DNA from: Phytomonas francai
Lineage: Eukaryota; Euglenozoa; Kinetoplastea; Trypanosomatida; Trypanosomatidae
Assembly: GCA_001766655.1 (NCBI GenBank)
Contig: MJCC01000011.1
Location: 278,518 to 342,517 of the forward strand
Direction of reading: 5' to 3'
DNA length: 64,000 nt
How positions within the stretch are numbered: the stretch's first letter is position 1; each line of letters begins with the position of its first letter. The notes under the pieces are model-generated. The model saw only the letters and a program-made list of their open reading frames with translations, was not told where the DNA came from and ran no database searches. The position numbers and the translations under genes are program-made. Below are positions 50,018 to 59,765 of this stretch, one piece after another.

Positions 50018-50930
50018 CCAACGTTTTCAAGCTAACACGTTGTCTGGCTATATGAAGTTGGTACGGCGTGAGTTTGATGAGCTGAATCGAGCTCTTCGGA
50101 TTTTGCAGGTGGATGTGTTTAGTGAGGCCTTTCTCGAAGTATACTATGAGGTCACTTTACCAGAGGATCGCTCTATTCAGAACTTTGTGCGCTTGGTGGA
50201 GTTGAAAGGACGCAAACGGGATGAGGTGCGGCCCTGGATCGCTTGCTTGTCAAAGCGTGGAGTTGTAGAGGCAACCAAGCGGGATTCCCTGTGCAAGGGC
50301 TCGTTTCCTCTAGCCATGGGTACGACATCGAGTGCAGTAAACGAAGGTAGTAGTACAGAGGCACGCAATGAGGGGGGGCTCAGTTTGGGTATGCTATTTT
50401 CGTGAGACGCCGCAGCGGGTAGCAAGGGCATCTGTTAACTGTTCGGCAAAAATTTCATCCAGGTCGCGCGGGGATAATAATGGGTCCCCTTCGGTACATG
50501 CAGCTAGCGCGATGGGCGATAACAGTAGTCGTCCTGCAATGCGGCCTTCTTCAGCACGATGGGATGCTAGTGTAAATGGAACAGAAGAAAGTTTTGGTGC
50601 ACGCGTCGCTAACGCCGCCCGCACTACAGCTACTACAATCAACTTCCTCAATAAATTTAAGAAAACAGATCCCAGAGATTTGCTGTTCCTTCCATTCTTT
50701 TTGGTCCTATAGCGCGAGACTCTCTCTCTTTTTTTTTCTTTTTCTAGCCTTCGTGACTTTGCTTTGACTTGCCTCTTTCTTGTCTTGAGATAGATCACAA
50801 AAATATCATGGCCTATTTTGTCCTTTTGTCTTTTATGTGTGCTGTTGACTTCCTCACATTTTTTAAAAACCCATTCTCTACACTGTACATTAGATCTACT
50901 GCTGGTAGCTAATTACATTTTTTTTTTTTT
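50018..50930 (+). repeat. 913-bp direct repeat, copy 2 (VPS53 3' fragment, probable artefact)
   Basis: The copy begins in the middle of VPS53 coding sequence right after the gap. It carries the last 129 codons with the same stop (ending at 50405) and the same following spacer up to T13 at 50930, after which unique sequence resumes. The VPS53 fragment has no start codon or splice site of its own and should not be counted as a second gene. Confidence 0.92.
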
Positions 50931-50993
50931 GTAGAGATTTGTGTGAAAGCTATTTTCATTTAAGGATTGCGCATCTCATCTTTACACTTTCTT

Positions 50994-51030
50994 CCCCCCC
51001 CCCCCCTTCCATGTACGCCTTTGCTTTTAG
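50994..51030 (+). promoter_or_regulatory. Trans-splice acceptor of the CAP-Gly gene with C13 run
   Basis: A C13 run at 50994-51006 and a T-rich stretch lead to AG at 51029-51030, only 9 nt before ATG 51040. An upstream ATG at 51011 would be removed by splicing. Confidence 0.6.
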
Positions 51031-51039
51031 AAAAGCCGA

Positions 51040-53400
51040 ATGAAATCATCATTAGGTAAAAAAAGTGCTGTGCCGAAAAAGAAGCACCCGATTCCGGAGG
51101 GTTCCACCGCGGATGCAGTCGCGACTGCGACCCCAGCGTCCAAGGCCCCCCTTGGAGGACCCGTAGCCTACCCCCTAGGATCCCTGGTGAGGGTGCCGCC
51201 GATACCTCCTCAGACGGCGTGGCGTCTCGGTGTGCTGCGTTTTACCGGGACCACCGACTTTGCGCGTGGGGATTGGGCCGGGGTCGAATTGGTCGACGCC
51301 CCCGGGCGCAACAACGGCGATGTGAAGGGGCGGAGGTACTTCAGCTGTTCACCCGGGCGGGGCATCTTCGTCCGGGCAAACCTCCTCGCCCCGTACGTGG
51401 AGGACGAACAGAAAGAAGGGGCTGGTGGCAAGGAGGTCCGGGATCCAGGGGATGCCGAGCAGGCACACAGCCCGAACGCGCCACCTCCGTTAGAAGAGAC
51501 GCCAAACCTCTCACGGGATGCTCCTACGACGGCACTTACGGCCATGGAGGGCGAGAACGAGCCCGCTACGGGGGATTTAACAGGACCCCTGAGGCGAAGC
51601 TTGGAGCGAGAAAATGGGACTCAACTATTCAACGCCGTGGAGGGAGCAGACTCTACACTCGCTCCGGAGCAAGACGAAGCGTGTGCGGTATCGCCATTAT
51701 CGTTGTTAGACCCCACAAAGCGCTCACAGCAAGGCGAGGGTGTGAAAGCGTTAGGGCACACCAATGTTTCCACAACCCAAGTAGCATTTGCGGTCGAAGG
51801 CGACGACGCGCCATTATTGGTTCCTACGGCGGACCAAGAGCTGAGAATTTTGCAACCAGCGGATGAGAATAATCTTCTTCGTCTAGAATTACATACTGAA
51901 GGAAATACGGAGATTGAGTGTATGGAAGCTGATAACGTGAAGACTGGGAGTAGTGAGTCTTCAGGTGTTTTGTTTGACGACCAAGGTGATGCACGAGGCC
52001 TAGTGCTCGGTGATTCTCGGAAAGCACCCACTAGCTCTGAGCCTAGTCCTGTAGTTCAAACAATGGCAGTAGTAAGCGAACTTGAGGGATGTGGGATAAC
52101 ATCACTGGTCGCAAGCGAACCAGCTGTGGACATCACTAAGGCGAATGAGAGTTTTCAGAAATTGCCGTTACGGGAACACATTGAAAACTCGAAAGTAGAA
52201 GTATCTTCTCTGAGGGAGAATTTATGCATTCAATGTCGCGAAAATGAAAAAATACAGCAAGTGTGTGGTGCTATAATGTTACGGACAGAGACACTAGGAA
52301 AAGCGTTAGGAAAGATGCAGGCCGGGGCATCTAATGACATCTGTGACCTTCCTTATCAGACTCACGATATCATTTCCGCACTCACACGCGAGCGCGACGA
52401 ATTAAAGGAGATCTGTGACCTACAGGAAAGCGAACTAATAAAGGAGAAAGAGCAATCCGACGAGTTGAGCCGAGTTCTCAATACCGTTAGTGAGGCGCAC
52501 ACCCGTGCGGTTGCGGAGTGGGCCAAGGTAAAAGCCACATTAGAGGCCCAGCTGCAGGACCTGACGCAGCGTCTAGAGGAGGCGGAGTTGTTGAAGCCAC
52601 AGGACGACGCTGGGGCCAGGTCATCCGAATTCGACGTCGCCCTCCATCACGCAGAGCCGGAGGCTCAAACCCAACAAGATGGGTCTAATCACCGCGTCCA
52701 GGAGCTCTCGCGACAGCTCGACGCGAGTGGTTTGCTGGTCCTACAGCTTCGAAAGGAGAAGGAGGCCACAAAGGAACTACGCAGGCGTGGTGACGTGCTT
52801 CGCTCTGAACTTGAAGAGACTTTGCAAGCTCAGAAACAACGAGAGAAGGAAATCATCCATAGCTACGAAGTTGCACTTCAGCAACTGCGCAGCATTAAGG
52901 ACAAGACACAGGCAGAGTGCATTTCCCTACGCCAGAAATTGGAAGAAGTAAGAGTGAAGGAGCAAGGTGTTAAAGTGGATTCTTCTCAGAAATTTTTTTC
53001 ATGCACTATACCATTGACTAAATGGGAAAGAGACGAATATGAGATAATCATACGAAGGCAACAACGAGTTATATGGAGCTTACAAAAAAAGCGCTTTTTC
53101 CCGTCTCTTTATCCAAGCATCGGGCTCGCTGGTGCTACGGACCCAAAGAATATGGGCACAGAAAATGCTTTTGCCACAATTAATAAATTGTCAGACACAA
53201 ATAGATTAGTACGTGAGTTACAAGAAGAGGTTAAATACATAAAGCAGTCAGTTTATTTTTCATCTTTGCTATTATCAAAACCAGGTCCAGGTCCTGCTGC
53301 TGCCATGGTAAGGCCAGCGAGCTGCATTTTAGACTTTAGTACGGAACAAACTCGAAAGCAATCAGTACGGCGTATGTTTGGGTGCTCTACACAAACATAG
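51040..53400 (+). CDS. CAP-Gly domain coiled-coil protein
   Basis: 786 aa. A CAP-Gly domain lies at about residues 45-125: LGVLRFTGTTDFARGDWAGV, then NNGDVKGRRYFSCSPGRGIF and VRANLLAPYV. The hallmark GKNDG is GRNNGD here. CAP-Gly domains bind the EEY/F tails of tubulin or EB1, so the protein probably sits on microtubules or plus ends. Residues about 130-380 are acidic and low in complexity. From about 390 to 680 there are heptad coiled coils, and a segment with DEYEIIIRRQQRVIWSLQKK and a short Cys/Arg tail end the protein. It could be a CLIP-170- or p150Glued-like protein, but nothing beyond the CAP-Gly and coiled coil supports a specific name. Confidence 0.85.
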   Translation: MKSSLGKKSAVPKKKHPIPEGSTADAVATATPASKAPLGGPVAYPLGSLVRVPPIPPQTAWRLGVLRFTGTTDFARGDWAGVELVDAPGRNNGDVKGRRYFSCSPGRGIFVRANLLAPYVEDEQKEGAGGKEVRDPGDAEQAHSPNAPPPLEETPNLSRDAPTTALTAMEGENEPATGDLTGPLRRSLERENGTQLFNAVEGADSTLAPEQDEACAVSPLSLLDPTKRSQQGEGVKALGHTNVSTTQVAFAVEGDDAPLLVPTADQELRILQPADENNLLRLELHTEGNTEIECMEADNVKTGSSESSGVLFDDQGDARGLVLGDSRKAPTSSEPSPVVQTMAVVSELEGCGITSLVASEPAVDITKANESFQKLPLREHIENSKVEVSSLRENLCIQCRENEKIQQVCGAIMLRTETLGKALGKMQAGASNDICDLPYQTHDIISALTRERDELKEICDLQESELIKEKEQSDELSRVLNTVSEAHTRAVAEWAKVKATLEAQLQDLTQRLEEAELLKPQDDAGARSSEFDVALHHAEPEAQTQQDGSNHRVQELSRQLDASGLLVLQLRKEKEATKELRRRGDVLRSELEETLQAQKQREKEIIHSYEVALQQLRSIKDKTQAECISLRQKLEEVRVKEQGVKVDSSQKFFSCTIPLTKWERDEYEIIIRRQQRVIWSLQKKRFFPSLYPSIGLAGATDPKNMGTENAFATINKLSDTNRLVRELQEEVKYIKQSVYFSSLLLSKPGPGPAAAMVRPASCILDFSTEQTRKQSVRRMFGCSTQT

Positions 53401-53867
53401 ATAATCTAAGTATCATTGTTTTCTGTAAAGGCTGTTAGCAGTGTTTTTGGTTAAGCTTTTGCGTATTCTTAAGGGCCCGCATAGTAGGAAGGGGATGTAT
53501 GTATATATCTATACATATGAATTCTTTTATATTGCTATGATAATGGTATTTGAAATGCGTATGTAATTTCAACAATCTATCCGCACTGGTCATATGTCGA
53601 CAACACCTATGAAAGCAAAAATTCAATTTTCTTTTTCTTCTACGCATAAAAAGAAGCAGCAAAAAAGCTAACACTGATAGAAAGTACAAAAACAGTAAGA
53701 TTTCAATATCTATCTATGTAGTCTTAGATACTTATTCATTTTATTGTTGGTGCTATTTTTTCAATTTTTGTATCCATTTACCTAAGTACATCACGCTTTA
53801 TACATATAGGCATCGCTTTATCCTTTCTCACCATTTTTCATATTTTGCATTTCGGGAAGCGGTAGAA
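53401..53867. other. Intergenic spacer, 467 bp
   Basis: AT-rich. A T-rich tract near 53816-53850 and AG at about 53859-53860 form a plausible acceptor close to the next ATG. Nothing else was recognised. Confidence 0.45.
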
Positions 53868-56429
53868 ATGAATAGGCATCAGGAATCGTGGACTCGGGAT
53901 ACATATTTTCGTGCAGCTACGAACTTGTGTGCGAACATTTTGAAAGAAATTCGTCGGCAAGAAGATGCGTTCTGTTCCAAGAATGCTGTATTTGAACAGA
54001 AGCTCGATGTTGATCGCCAACACTTTTTATCTCGACTTGATCGACAGAGTTATGGCAACATTAATGGTACCAATAGAAACAGTACCAAGGTAAATGACGT
54101 TGTATTACGTTGCGCAGTGGAAAAGAGTCTTTACCAAGAGGATGAAGAAAAGTATCGGGTTGAATACATTTCAGATCTTCAACGCGAGCTACCTCTTGCC
54201 TTTCTCAGCGACGAACTGGAGTTAGAATTAAAGTGTAACCTCCAGCGGCTACTCCGTGAGAAGTTGTGCGCAGTGGCCCTGCTGCGTGAAAAGGAGGCTA
54301 ATTTGGCAGACAATCATCAGCCAGAGGCAGGGCATGTATCGAACACTCACAAAATGGCGAATTGCAAAACGTCTCAAGCTTTTACCAAAAATGAGACAGG
54401 CGAAAGGGTCTTGACTCCAAATTTCGGGCCGCAGTGTATTCAAGGTGCACCTTCCTCCTCTGCCCTCATCACGGGGCACATTAGGTCAGAAAGCGAGATC
54501 GTGGTAGATCTCTTGCCGACCGCTGCCCTCGATTCGGTGCGGCCAACGGTCCTGGAGATGGCAGCGGAAGATAAGGTAAAAGTTGCCCAAAATTCCACAT
54601 TAGCCGCGCTTGGAGGCGGCACTATGTCGAATAAGAATAACCGTGGTGCCCATCTCACTGAGTGCCGTCGTCGGAGTCAAGGGCGACCTCTTGGACGCGG
54701 TGCGGTTTGGATCCCTTGCCCCGCCGGTGCTGAGACCCCTGTTTATTGGTCTACCCCCACGGCCGAAAAGTTGTCTTGGAGCGGAACACAAGTTGACGGG
54801 CTCGATGACACCATTCACCCCAAAGGAATGAAAAGCAGGAGATTGGAAGGATCCAATAATCAACGCGACAAGTTCGCGCCCTCTGAAGTAGCACCTCCGC
54901 TCCGTCGGACTTCGTGTGAAATGGAAGCTTTCGGTTTGAGTAGCTCCAGTACCAATCAAAAAATCGCAGAACCCATCGCGATGCCAGCGATGATTCCATC
55001 TGAGATTTCCTCGACCATGCGACAAAGTCTCCATGCAGGGAATGCTGACAGAGATGAAGGGGTGTATAACTTGCCAATATGGGTAACCGAAATGATGGCG
55101 GCAGCACCCCGTGCGAGGGTATCCCTGTTAGCTCTAAGATTCATACAGAAAGCATTCCAGTCTGAGGTGTTACATAAATGTCATTTTTTTGCGTGCCGAA
55201 GAGCCATCCTACGCGATAAGCTAACGGAAATGCTCATTGCATGCAACCCTCAGGAAGGAGGGGCAGAATCGGATGGCAACAAAAACAAACACAGGGCTGC
55301 CATGTTTTCTAGTCTTATGAACAAGCACGTATTGTCATCTGATGCGACACACACTTGTGATCTTGTTGTTGAGAATGCACAGGGTGAAACCAGGACAAAG
55401 GCCAAGCTGCATGACTTGCAGCATCGATTGCGTGAGCTAACGCGGGAGGAAAGCACTTGTAATGAAATTACCAGTAAAAGGTTGGAATTTACAAATCGTT
55501 TACTAAACGCGGGCCGGCATACACGTAGTGCTTGTCATACCAGTGGCGGAGCGGCTAAACGTGACACGATGGATATGACCCGTTGTCAAGGAATAACTAC
55601 CACTAGCATCGAAGGTGGGATTCTTTCCGATAGTTCTACCCAAATACAACATATAGATAAAGAGTTAAGTAAATATCTACAAGATGTATCTCCGAAGGAA
55701 AGTGGTATGAATACAGAGGGGTGCCATTCAACTTCTTCGTTATGTGACGACGTTGCTACAGTTCTGAATAGTGAGGAATCGTCTCGATGTACCAAAGAGA
55801 GCGTGAGCCCATTAAAACGAGATATGTTGCAGAAACATAGCGGAGGCGAGTATGTGATTATCCAACTTGAATCCGAAGAGCTTAACAGAGACGAGCCAGT
55901 TTTGAGCTATTTGCATAATAATCCCACTTTTGCGCTTTGTAATGACTTGGATGAAAGGGGGCGAAAACTAAGATGGTTTAGAAGAGAAGTCCAGCGTTAC
56001 CTCTGGCCTGCAGATCTAGAACAGCGAATTGGGCACAGTTTGCACGGCTATGTGCGCCCCTCAAATAGGAGTTGGCGTCCCATCATTGTGCGAAAAGGGG
56101 CTACAAATTTTCAATGCCAACAAAAAGCGGATACTGGTATCGTACCAGAGGCGTTTACTACCCATACTAAGAGCAAAACATTCTTTGGAGCAGCACTGAG
56201 GAACGAAAGCATGGGGTGTGAAGCAGACGTGGGAAGTGGGTACGCGGGCGTTCCTCGTCAATTTTCACAAACTCATAGAGAGGAGCTAGATGGCCCCCTC
56301 TCAAACCTGTCGTATGTAGTGCCGAAGCTCCCATGGAAGGGGACGCGGGTAATACTCTTAGTTCGGGGGGCTGGAGACCTCATGTCGTCGGAGGTGACTT
56401 TCTCGACATTCGGAGATGGGGAGACTTAA
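53868..56429 (+). CDS. Hypothetical protein, 853 aa
   Basis: A long uninterrupted frame with ordinary codon use, so almost certainly a gene. The first ~150 residues are helical and charged (RRQEDAFCSKNAVFEQKLDV, then ELPLAFLSDELELELKCNLQ). Then a long Ser/Thr/Gly-rich low-complexity stretch. A second helical patch begins near RARVSLLALRFIQKAFQSEV with CRRAILRDKLTEM. Near residue 695 there is LDERGRKLRWFRREVQRYLW, and the end is polar. No signal peptide, membrane helix, zinc site or catalytic motif is evident. I do not recognise a family. Position between a CAP-Gly protein and an LC8 light chain is suggestive of a cytoskeletal role but proves nothing. Confidence 0.7.
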   Translation: MNRHQESWTRDTYFRAATNLCANILKEIRRQEDAFCSKNAVFEQKLDVDRQHFLSRLDRQSYGNINGTNRNSTKVNDVVLRCAVEKSLYQEDEEKYRVEYISDLQRELPLAFLSDELELELKCNLQRLLREKLCAVALLREKEANLADNHQPEAGHVSNTHKMANCKTSQAFTKNETGERVLTPNFGPQCIQGAPSSSALITGHIRSESEIVVDLLPTAALDSVRPTVLEMAAEDKVKVAQNSTLAALGGGTMSNKNNRGAHLTECRRRSQGRPLGRGAVWIPCPAGAETPVYWSTPTAEKLSWSGTQVDGLDDTIHPKGMKSRRLEGSNNQRDKFAPSEVAPPLRRTSCEMEAFGLSSSSTNQKIAEPIAMPAMIPSEISSTMRQSLHAGNADRDEGVYNLPIWVTEMMAAAPRARVSLLALRFIQKAFQSEVLHKCHFFACRRAILRDKLTEMLIACNPQEGGAESDGNKNKHRAAMFSSLMNKHVLSSDATHTCDLVVENAQGETRTKAKLHDLQHRLRELTREESTCNEITSKRLEFTNRLLNAGRHTRSACHTSGGAAKRDTMDMTRCQGITTTSIEGGILSDSSTQIQHIDKELSKYLQDVSPKESGMNTEGCHSTSSLCDDVATVLNSEESSRCTKESVSPLKRDMLQKHSGGEYVIIQLESEELNRDEPVLSYLHNNPTFALCNDLDERGRKLRWFRREVQRYLWPADLEQRIGHSLHGYVRPSNRSWRPIIVRKGATNFQCQQKADTGIVPEAFTTHTKSKTFFGAALRNESMGCEADVGSGYAGVPRQFSQTHREELDGPLSNLSYVVPKLPWKGTRVILLVRGAGDLMSSEVTFSTFGDGET

Positions 56430-56623
56430 AATGACACATGTCTACCATTCTTGTCAGTCGCATCATGCCTTCTATTGTTAATTAATCAATTAAGTCACCA
56501 CCAAATATGTATTATGAATAATCGAACTGGAGCCATATATTCTCTTGTGTGTGTATTTAGTCATCCCCCCTTTACTGTTTATCACCACAAAAGTGTATAT
56601 TAGAGGAGAATATCATATTTCTG

Positions 56624-56989
56624 ATGGAGAACACCATTATAGTAGTAAAAGAATCCGCCATGTCATGGGACCTTCAACAAGATTGTGTTGACTGTGTCGC
56701 TCATGCTTTTTGCGAGCTGCGCATTCGAGAGCAAAATCAACTTGCTAAGTTTGTGAAAATTGAACTTGATAGTAAGTATGGGGCAAGCTGGTATTGCGTT
56801 GTAGGTCATTCCTTTGGTGCACTTGTTGGCCATGATGGGGAGTACTATATATATTTGCAAATAGGTGATGTTTATGTGCTTATTTGGCGTATGGATACAA
56901 TGTGTGCAGGTAAAGTGGTACCAGTACGAATGCAAAGGGCAGAAAGTGGCGATGAGACAAAGGTTATCAATTCCAAGGAATCATCGTAA
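56624..56989 (+). CDS. Divergent LC8-type dynein light chain
   Basis: 121 aa. Residues about 5-90 follow LC8 (DYNLL): a VVKESAMSWDLQQDCVDCVA start, KFVKIELDSKYGASWYCVVG in place of the KKEFDKKYNPTWHCIVG core, and SFGALVGHDGEYYIYLQIGD matching the FGSYVTHETKHFIY strand. LC8 is a dimeric hub that binds TQT-type peptides and is part of dynein. Identity is clearly lower than in typical LC8 proteins, which are nearly invariant, and there is a basic/polar C-terminal extension of about 25-30 residues. It is therefore probably an axonemal or specialised paralogue rather than the main LC8. The start is the first ATG after a weak acceptor near 56603. Confidence 0.83.
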   Translation: MENTIIVVKESAMSWDLQQDCVDCVAHAFCELRIREQNQLAKFVKIELDSKYGASWYCVVGHSFGALVGHDGEYYIYLQIGDVYVLIWRMDTMCAGKVVPVRMQRAESGDETKVINSKESS

Positions 56990-57885
56990 TATGAACTGGA
57001 CAGGGGTGAAAAGAGAGAGAGAAGGTAGCGATGGGGGAAGGTTTGAATAGAAAGATTACTCTCACCCCTCTCGACAAACTATATGACTCCAGGTTGTGAG
57101 ATAACTCTTCCATATACTTCTTGATCATGTGGACACTTTAAGTGAATAGTGGTGTCTAAATTACTTATTTTCTATTGCTGAGAAATAAAAGCAATAGACT
57201 ATTTGCATTTTTTTCATTTTTAGCCCCTGTTTTCCTATGTTTGAGGTTGACCTGAAGACTATACCGGCGAGGAGCCACTAAATAGGTTTTGTTATCAGGA
57301 TTAACTCTACAATAAATCTGGCAGCACGTGACATCCTTATTCTTTTTGTTTACTCTTTAAGGGGGGATGGAATTTTTGGGTCGAAAATGAAAGGAACATG
57401 TAATTGTAAATTTTATTATCCAATTCTTAGCTACAGATCTTCTAACTCAAGACATAAACCCCCTTTCTTCAAAAAACAAACATTGTGGCATGATACCTTC
57501 CAGCCCATTTATTAGCGTGAGATGCGCTTAGAATATATTAGTCACAAGCTATTCATGGAATCGAGGAGATAATGATCTGGAGAGGGAGTCTGAAGTAAAA
57601 GAATGCCTGATAGTTTTATATAGGCAATACTTATGTTTTGTATAGCCATTTTTACTTGTATTTGTACAGGTAGAATTGGACAATGATTCCTTAACAATTT
57701 TCTTTACATGACTGTGTATCGCTTGTGGCTTCGAAGTTTTTAGGCTTGAATACTTATTAAAAATCACTTTTGCTCTTCAAAAAAGGATCAGATTAGTCTT
57801 ACAAGCTGAAAAGGAGTGTAATCTTAAATTCACTAAACGTGTATCCATTCTTTCTTTTGTGCGATAGAAGATTATATAGAAAGCA
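56990..57885. other. Intergenic spacer, 896 bp
   Basis: AT-rich with no supported gene on either strand. A pyrimidine-rich tract with AG at 57866-57867 is the likely acceptor of the FKBP gene, giving an 18-nt 5' UTR. Confidence 0.5.
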
Positions 57886-58506
57886 ATGAATTTATGGAAG
57901 AATCGGGTTTTGGGTTTGCTCTGCATTTTGCTGCTTTCCACAGCGCTTTACACATTTACTGAACTCCCCAATACTAATTGGGGTGAATTGATTGATCAAA
58001 AAATAGATCGGATTCAGCACTACGTGGCTGATCGTTACCTGCAGCGCATGTCACAGCTCGACAACGTCTCCTCGTTACCGTCTGGCCTACTTTTCACGAT
58101 TGTTAAGCGTGGTCACGGTGACCGTGCCCCAGCGCCAGATGATATATGTGAAGTACGCTATACTTCTCGTTTTAGATGCAATTTGATTTTTGAAGACACC
58201 AAGAGGAATCCGCATCCAATACATCGTGCACCATCGCAAATGCCTCGCGGTGTGAAGGAGGCAATGGAGTTGATGCGTGAAGGGGATCGGTGGCACCTTT
58301 ATGTACCTTATCACCTCGCCTTCGGCGAGATGGGTGATGCAGGTCAAGGAGTGCCACCTTGGTCGAACTTTGTGTACAATATAGAGATCTGTAAGTGCTT
58401 TAATCCGAAAGGTAAAACCAGTGAAATGATTGACGCATATTTGAAGACTTATGCAAAGCGACCGTTATCAGAAAAGATGTCTGAAACTTACTACGAAGGC
58501 TTGTAG
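57886..58506 (+). CDS. Membrane-anchored/secreted FKBP-type prolyl isomerase-like protein
   Basis: 206 aa. A hydrophobic N-terminal segment (VLGLLCILLLSTALYTF) is a signal peptide or signal anchor; a helical stretch and then an FKBP domain at about residues 65-165 follow. FKBP landmarks: GLLFTIVKRGHGDRAP, EVRYTSRFRCNLIFEDT, MPRGVKEAMELMREGDRWHL, and YVPYHLAFGEMGDAGQGVPP. The domain arrangement resembles Mip/FkpA-like proteins of the secretory route. Active-site positions differ: the Phe-Asp pair reads F-E-D, the Trp that floors the pocket is Val, and YG is FG. Isomerase activity or FK506 binding may be weak. The site of action is probably the ER or secretory pathway. Confidence 0.82.
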   Translation: MNLWKNRVLGLLCILLLSTALYTFTELPNTNWGELIDQKIDRIQHYVADRYLQRMSQLDNVSSLPSGLLFTIVKRGHGDRAPAPDDICEVRYTSRFRCNLIFEDTKRNPHPIHRAPSQMPRGVKEAMELMREGDRWHLYVPYHLAFGEMGDAGQGVPPWSNFVYNIEICKCFNPKGKTSEMIDAYLKTYAKRPLSEKMSETYYEGL

Positions 58507-59550
58507 ATGCTCTTCGATGCTGGTGTCTTAGAGCGATTCATAGATTCGTAGTGACCTTCTGAGTTTTTTCTCTTCATTTCATAATAATCTTTTTGTCAGA
58601 GGAGCATTCAGCGAGGGATTTTTCATATTCATAATAAAGACTTAGTTCTCATTAGTCAACATTAATATCTATGTATTACTGCATGAATGCAAAAAAAATG
58701 TATCCTTGATACTATAGCGTCAAATGTGTGCCTTATCCTTTTTTAAAAAGCGACATATCTTTTCTATTGTACCAAAGATTTTATAGCTTTTTTCCTCGTT
58801 TAGACATTGCTTTTGTTTGTTCAAACAAGAAGGAACACTGAGTCGATATTTTCATTATTTCGGATTATAGATTTTTTTCCTTAGAATCCTGTTTACTTTA
58901 ACAGTTCAATTCAATGGATCCTTCTTAATATATCTAATACTCTATCATATTGCATTTTCTTATTAGATTACTCAAAAATTTAGTTGCAATTGGCAAGTAA
59001 AGATCCATAATCTGTGATAAAATCAGTAATTCTTTAACCGTTATAGCTGAAATGTTTAAAAGCTTGTTCGATTATTGTTTCGGAAATTTCATCGAACATA
59101 GTTACATCTAATAATGTTATGAATACGGCTATGAGGCATCCGTTTATCCAATGATAATTTTGAGTTCTTACGTGCTTAGCCCTAGCTATCAAAGCATTGG
59201 AAAAGCTATGTTAACAAAAATTGTAAAATGTAGCTTCTGGGGAGGGGGATAAATATTATGAGTTTTATCAAATGAAAATGCATCACGGATACCTTTTTTA
59301 TGTTCGATTTTTCGTTAGTCTTATTCATAATAAGGTGTACATATTGTATGATTTTTCGTTTAAAAACTCAAGTAATTTTCAAACATATAAAAGTAGGAGA
59401 ACAAGTATAATCACTCACTTTCGTTTTACAGAGCTGCTCCAGGTAGATAGAGTTGGATTTTCCTGGATTATTCTTTTGCTTTCAATACTTACCATTTTTT
59501 TTGCTTATATTCAAATTGATAGGGTTTTTTTTTTGCATACAAAGGGGAAA

Positions 59551-59605
<55 letters not shown>

Positions 59606-59765
59606 ATTTTATATTACACCCTGCATAGTATTTCACCAATTAACGTAAGGGTATTTTCTGAAAGTCATTCATATTAACATTTTCTGAATTATTTTCTAAA
59701 CTTTAGCAGGCAGCCTGGGTGGAAAATATTGGTATTCTTCTTGGAAATAGCTCGTAGCATTACAG
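58507..59765. other. Very AT-rich spacer, 1259 bp, with (TA)23
   Basis: No gene is supported. A (TA)n run of 46 bp lies at 59556-59601. A T-rich stretch ends in AG at 59705-59706, just before the start of the broken FYVE gene. A 118-codon frame at 59272 runs into the repeat and is not credible. Confidence 0.55.
59556..59601. repeat. (TA)n microsatellite, 46 bp
   Basis: An uninterrupted alternation of T and A, the longest dinucleotide run of the window, in the spacer before the FYVE pseudogene. Confidence 0.95.

Noticed and set aside
49483..50798. Repeated small frames after VPS53 on both strands, and the VPS53 fragment at 50040-50405 as a second gene
   Set aside because: They lie in the 913-bp repeat at the 10-N gap; the fragment lacks a start and its own splice site, and the frames have no domains. 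An assembly artefact is the simpler reading.
59272..59628. 118-codon frame ending in the (TA)n repeat
   Set aside because: Its C-terminus is a translated TA repeat and the rest is AT-driven hydrophobic sequence; no sign of coding constraint.
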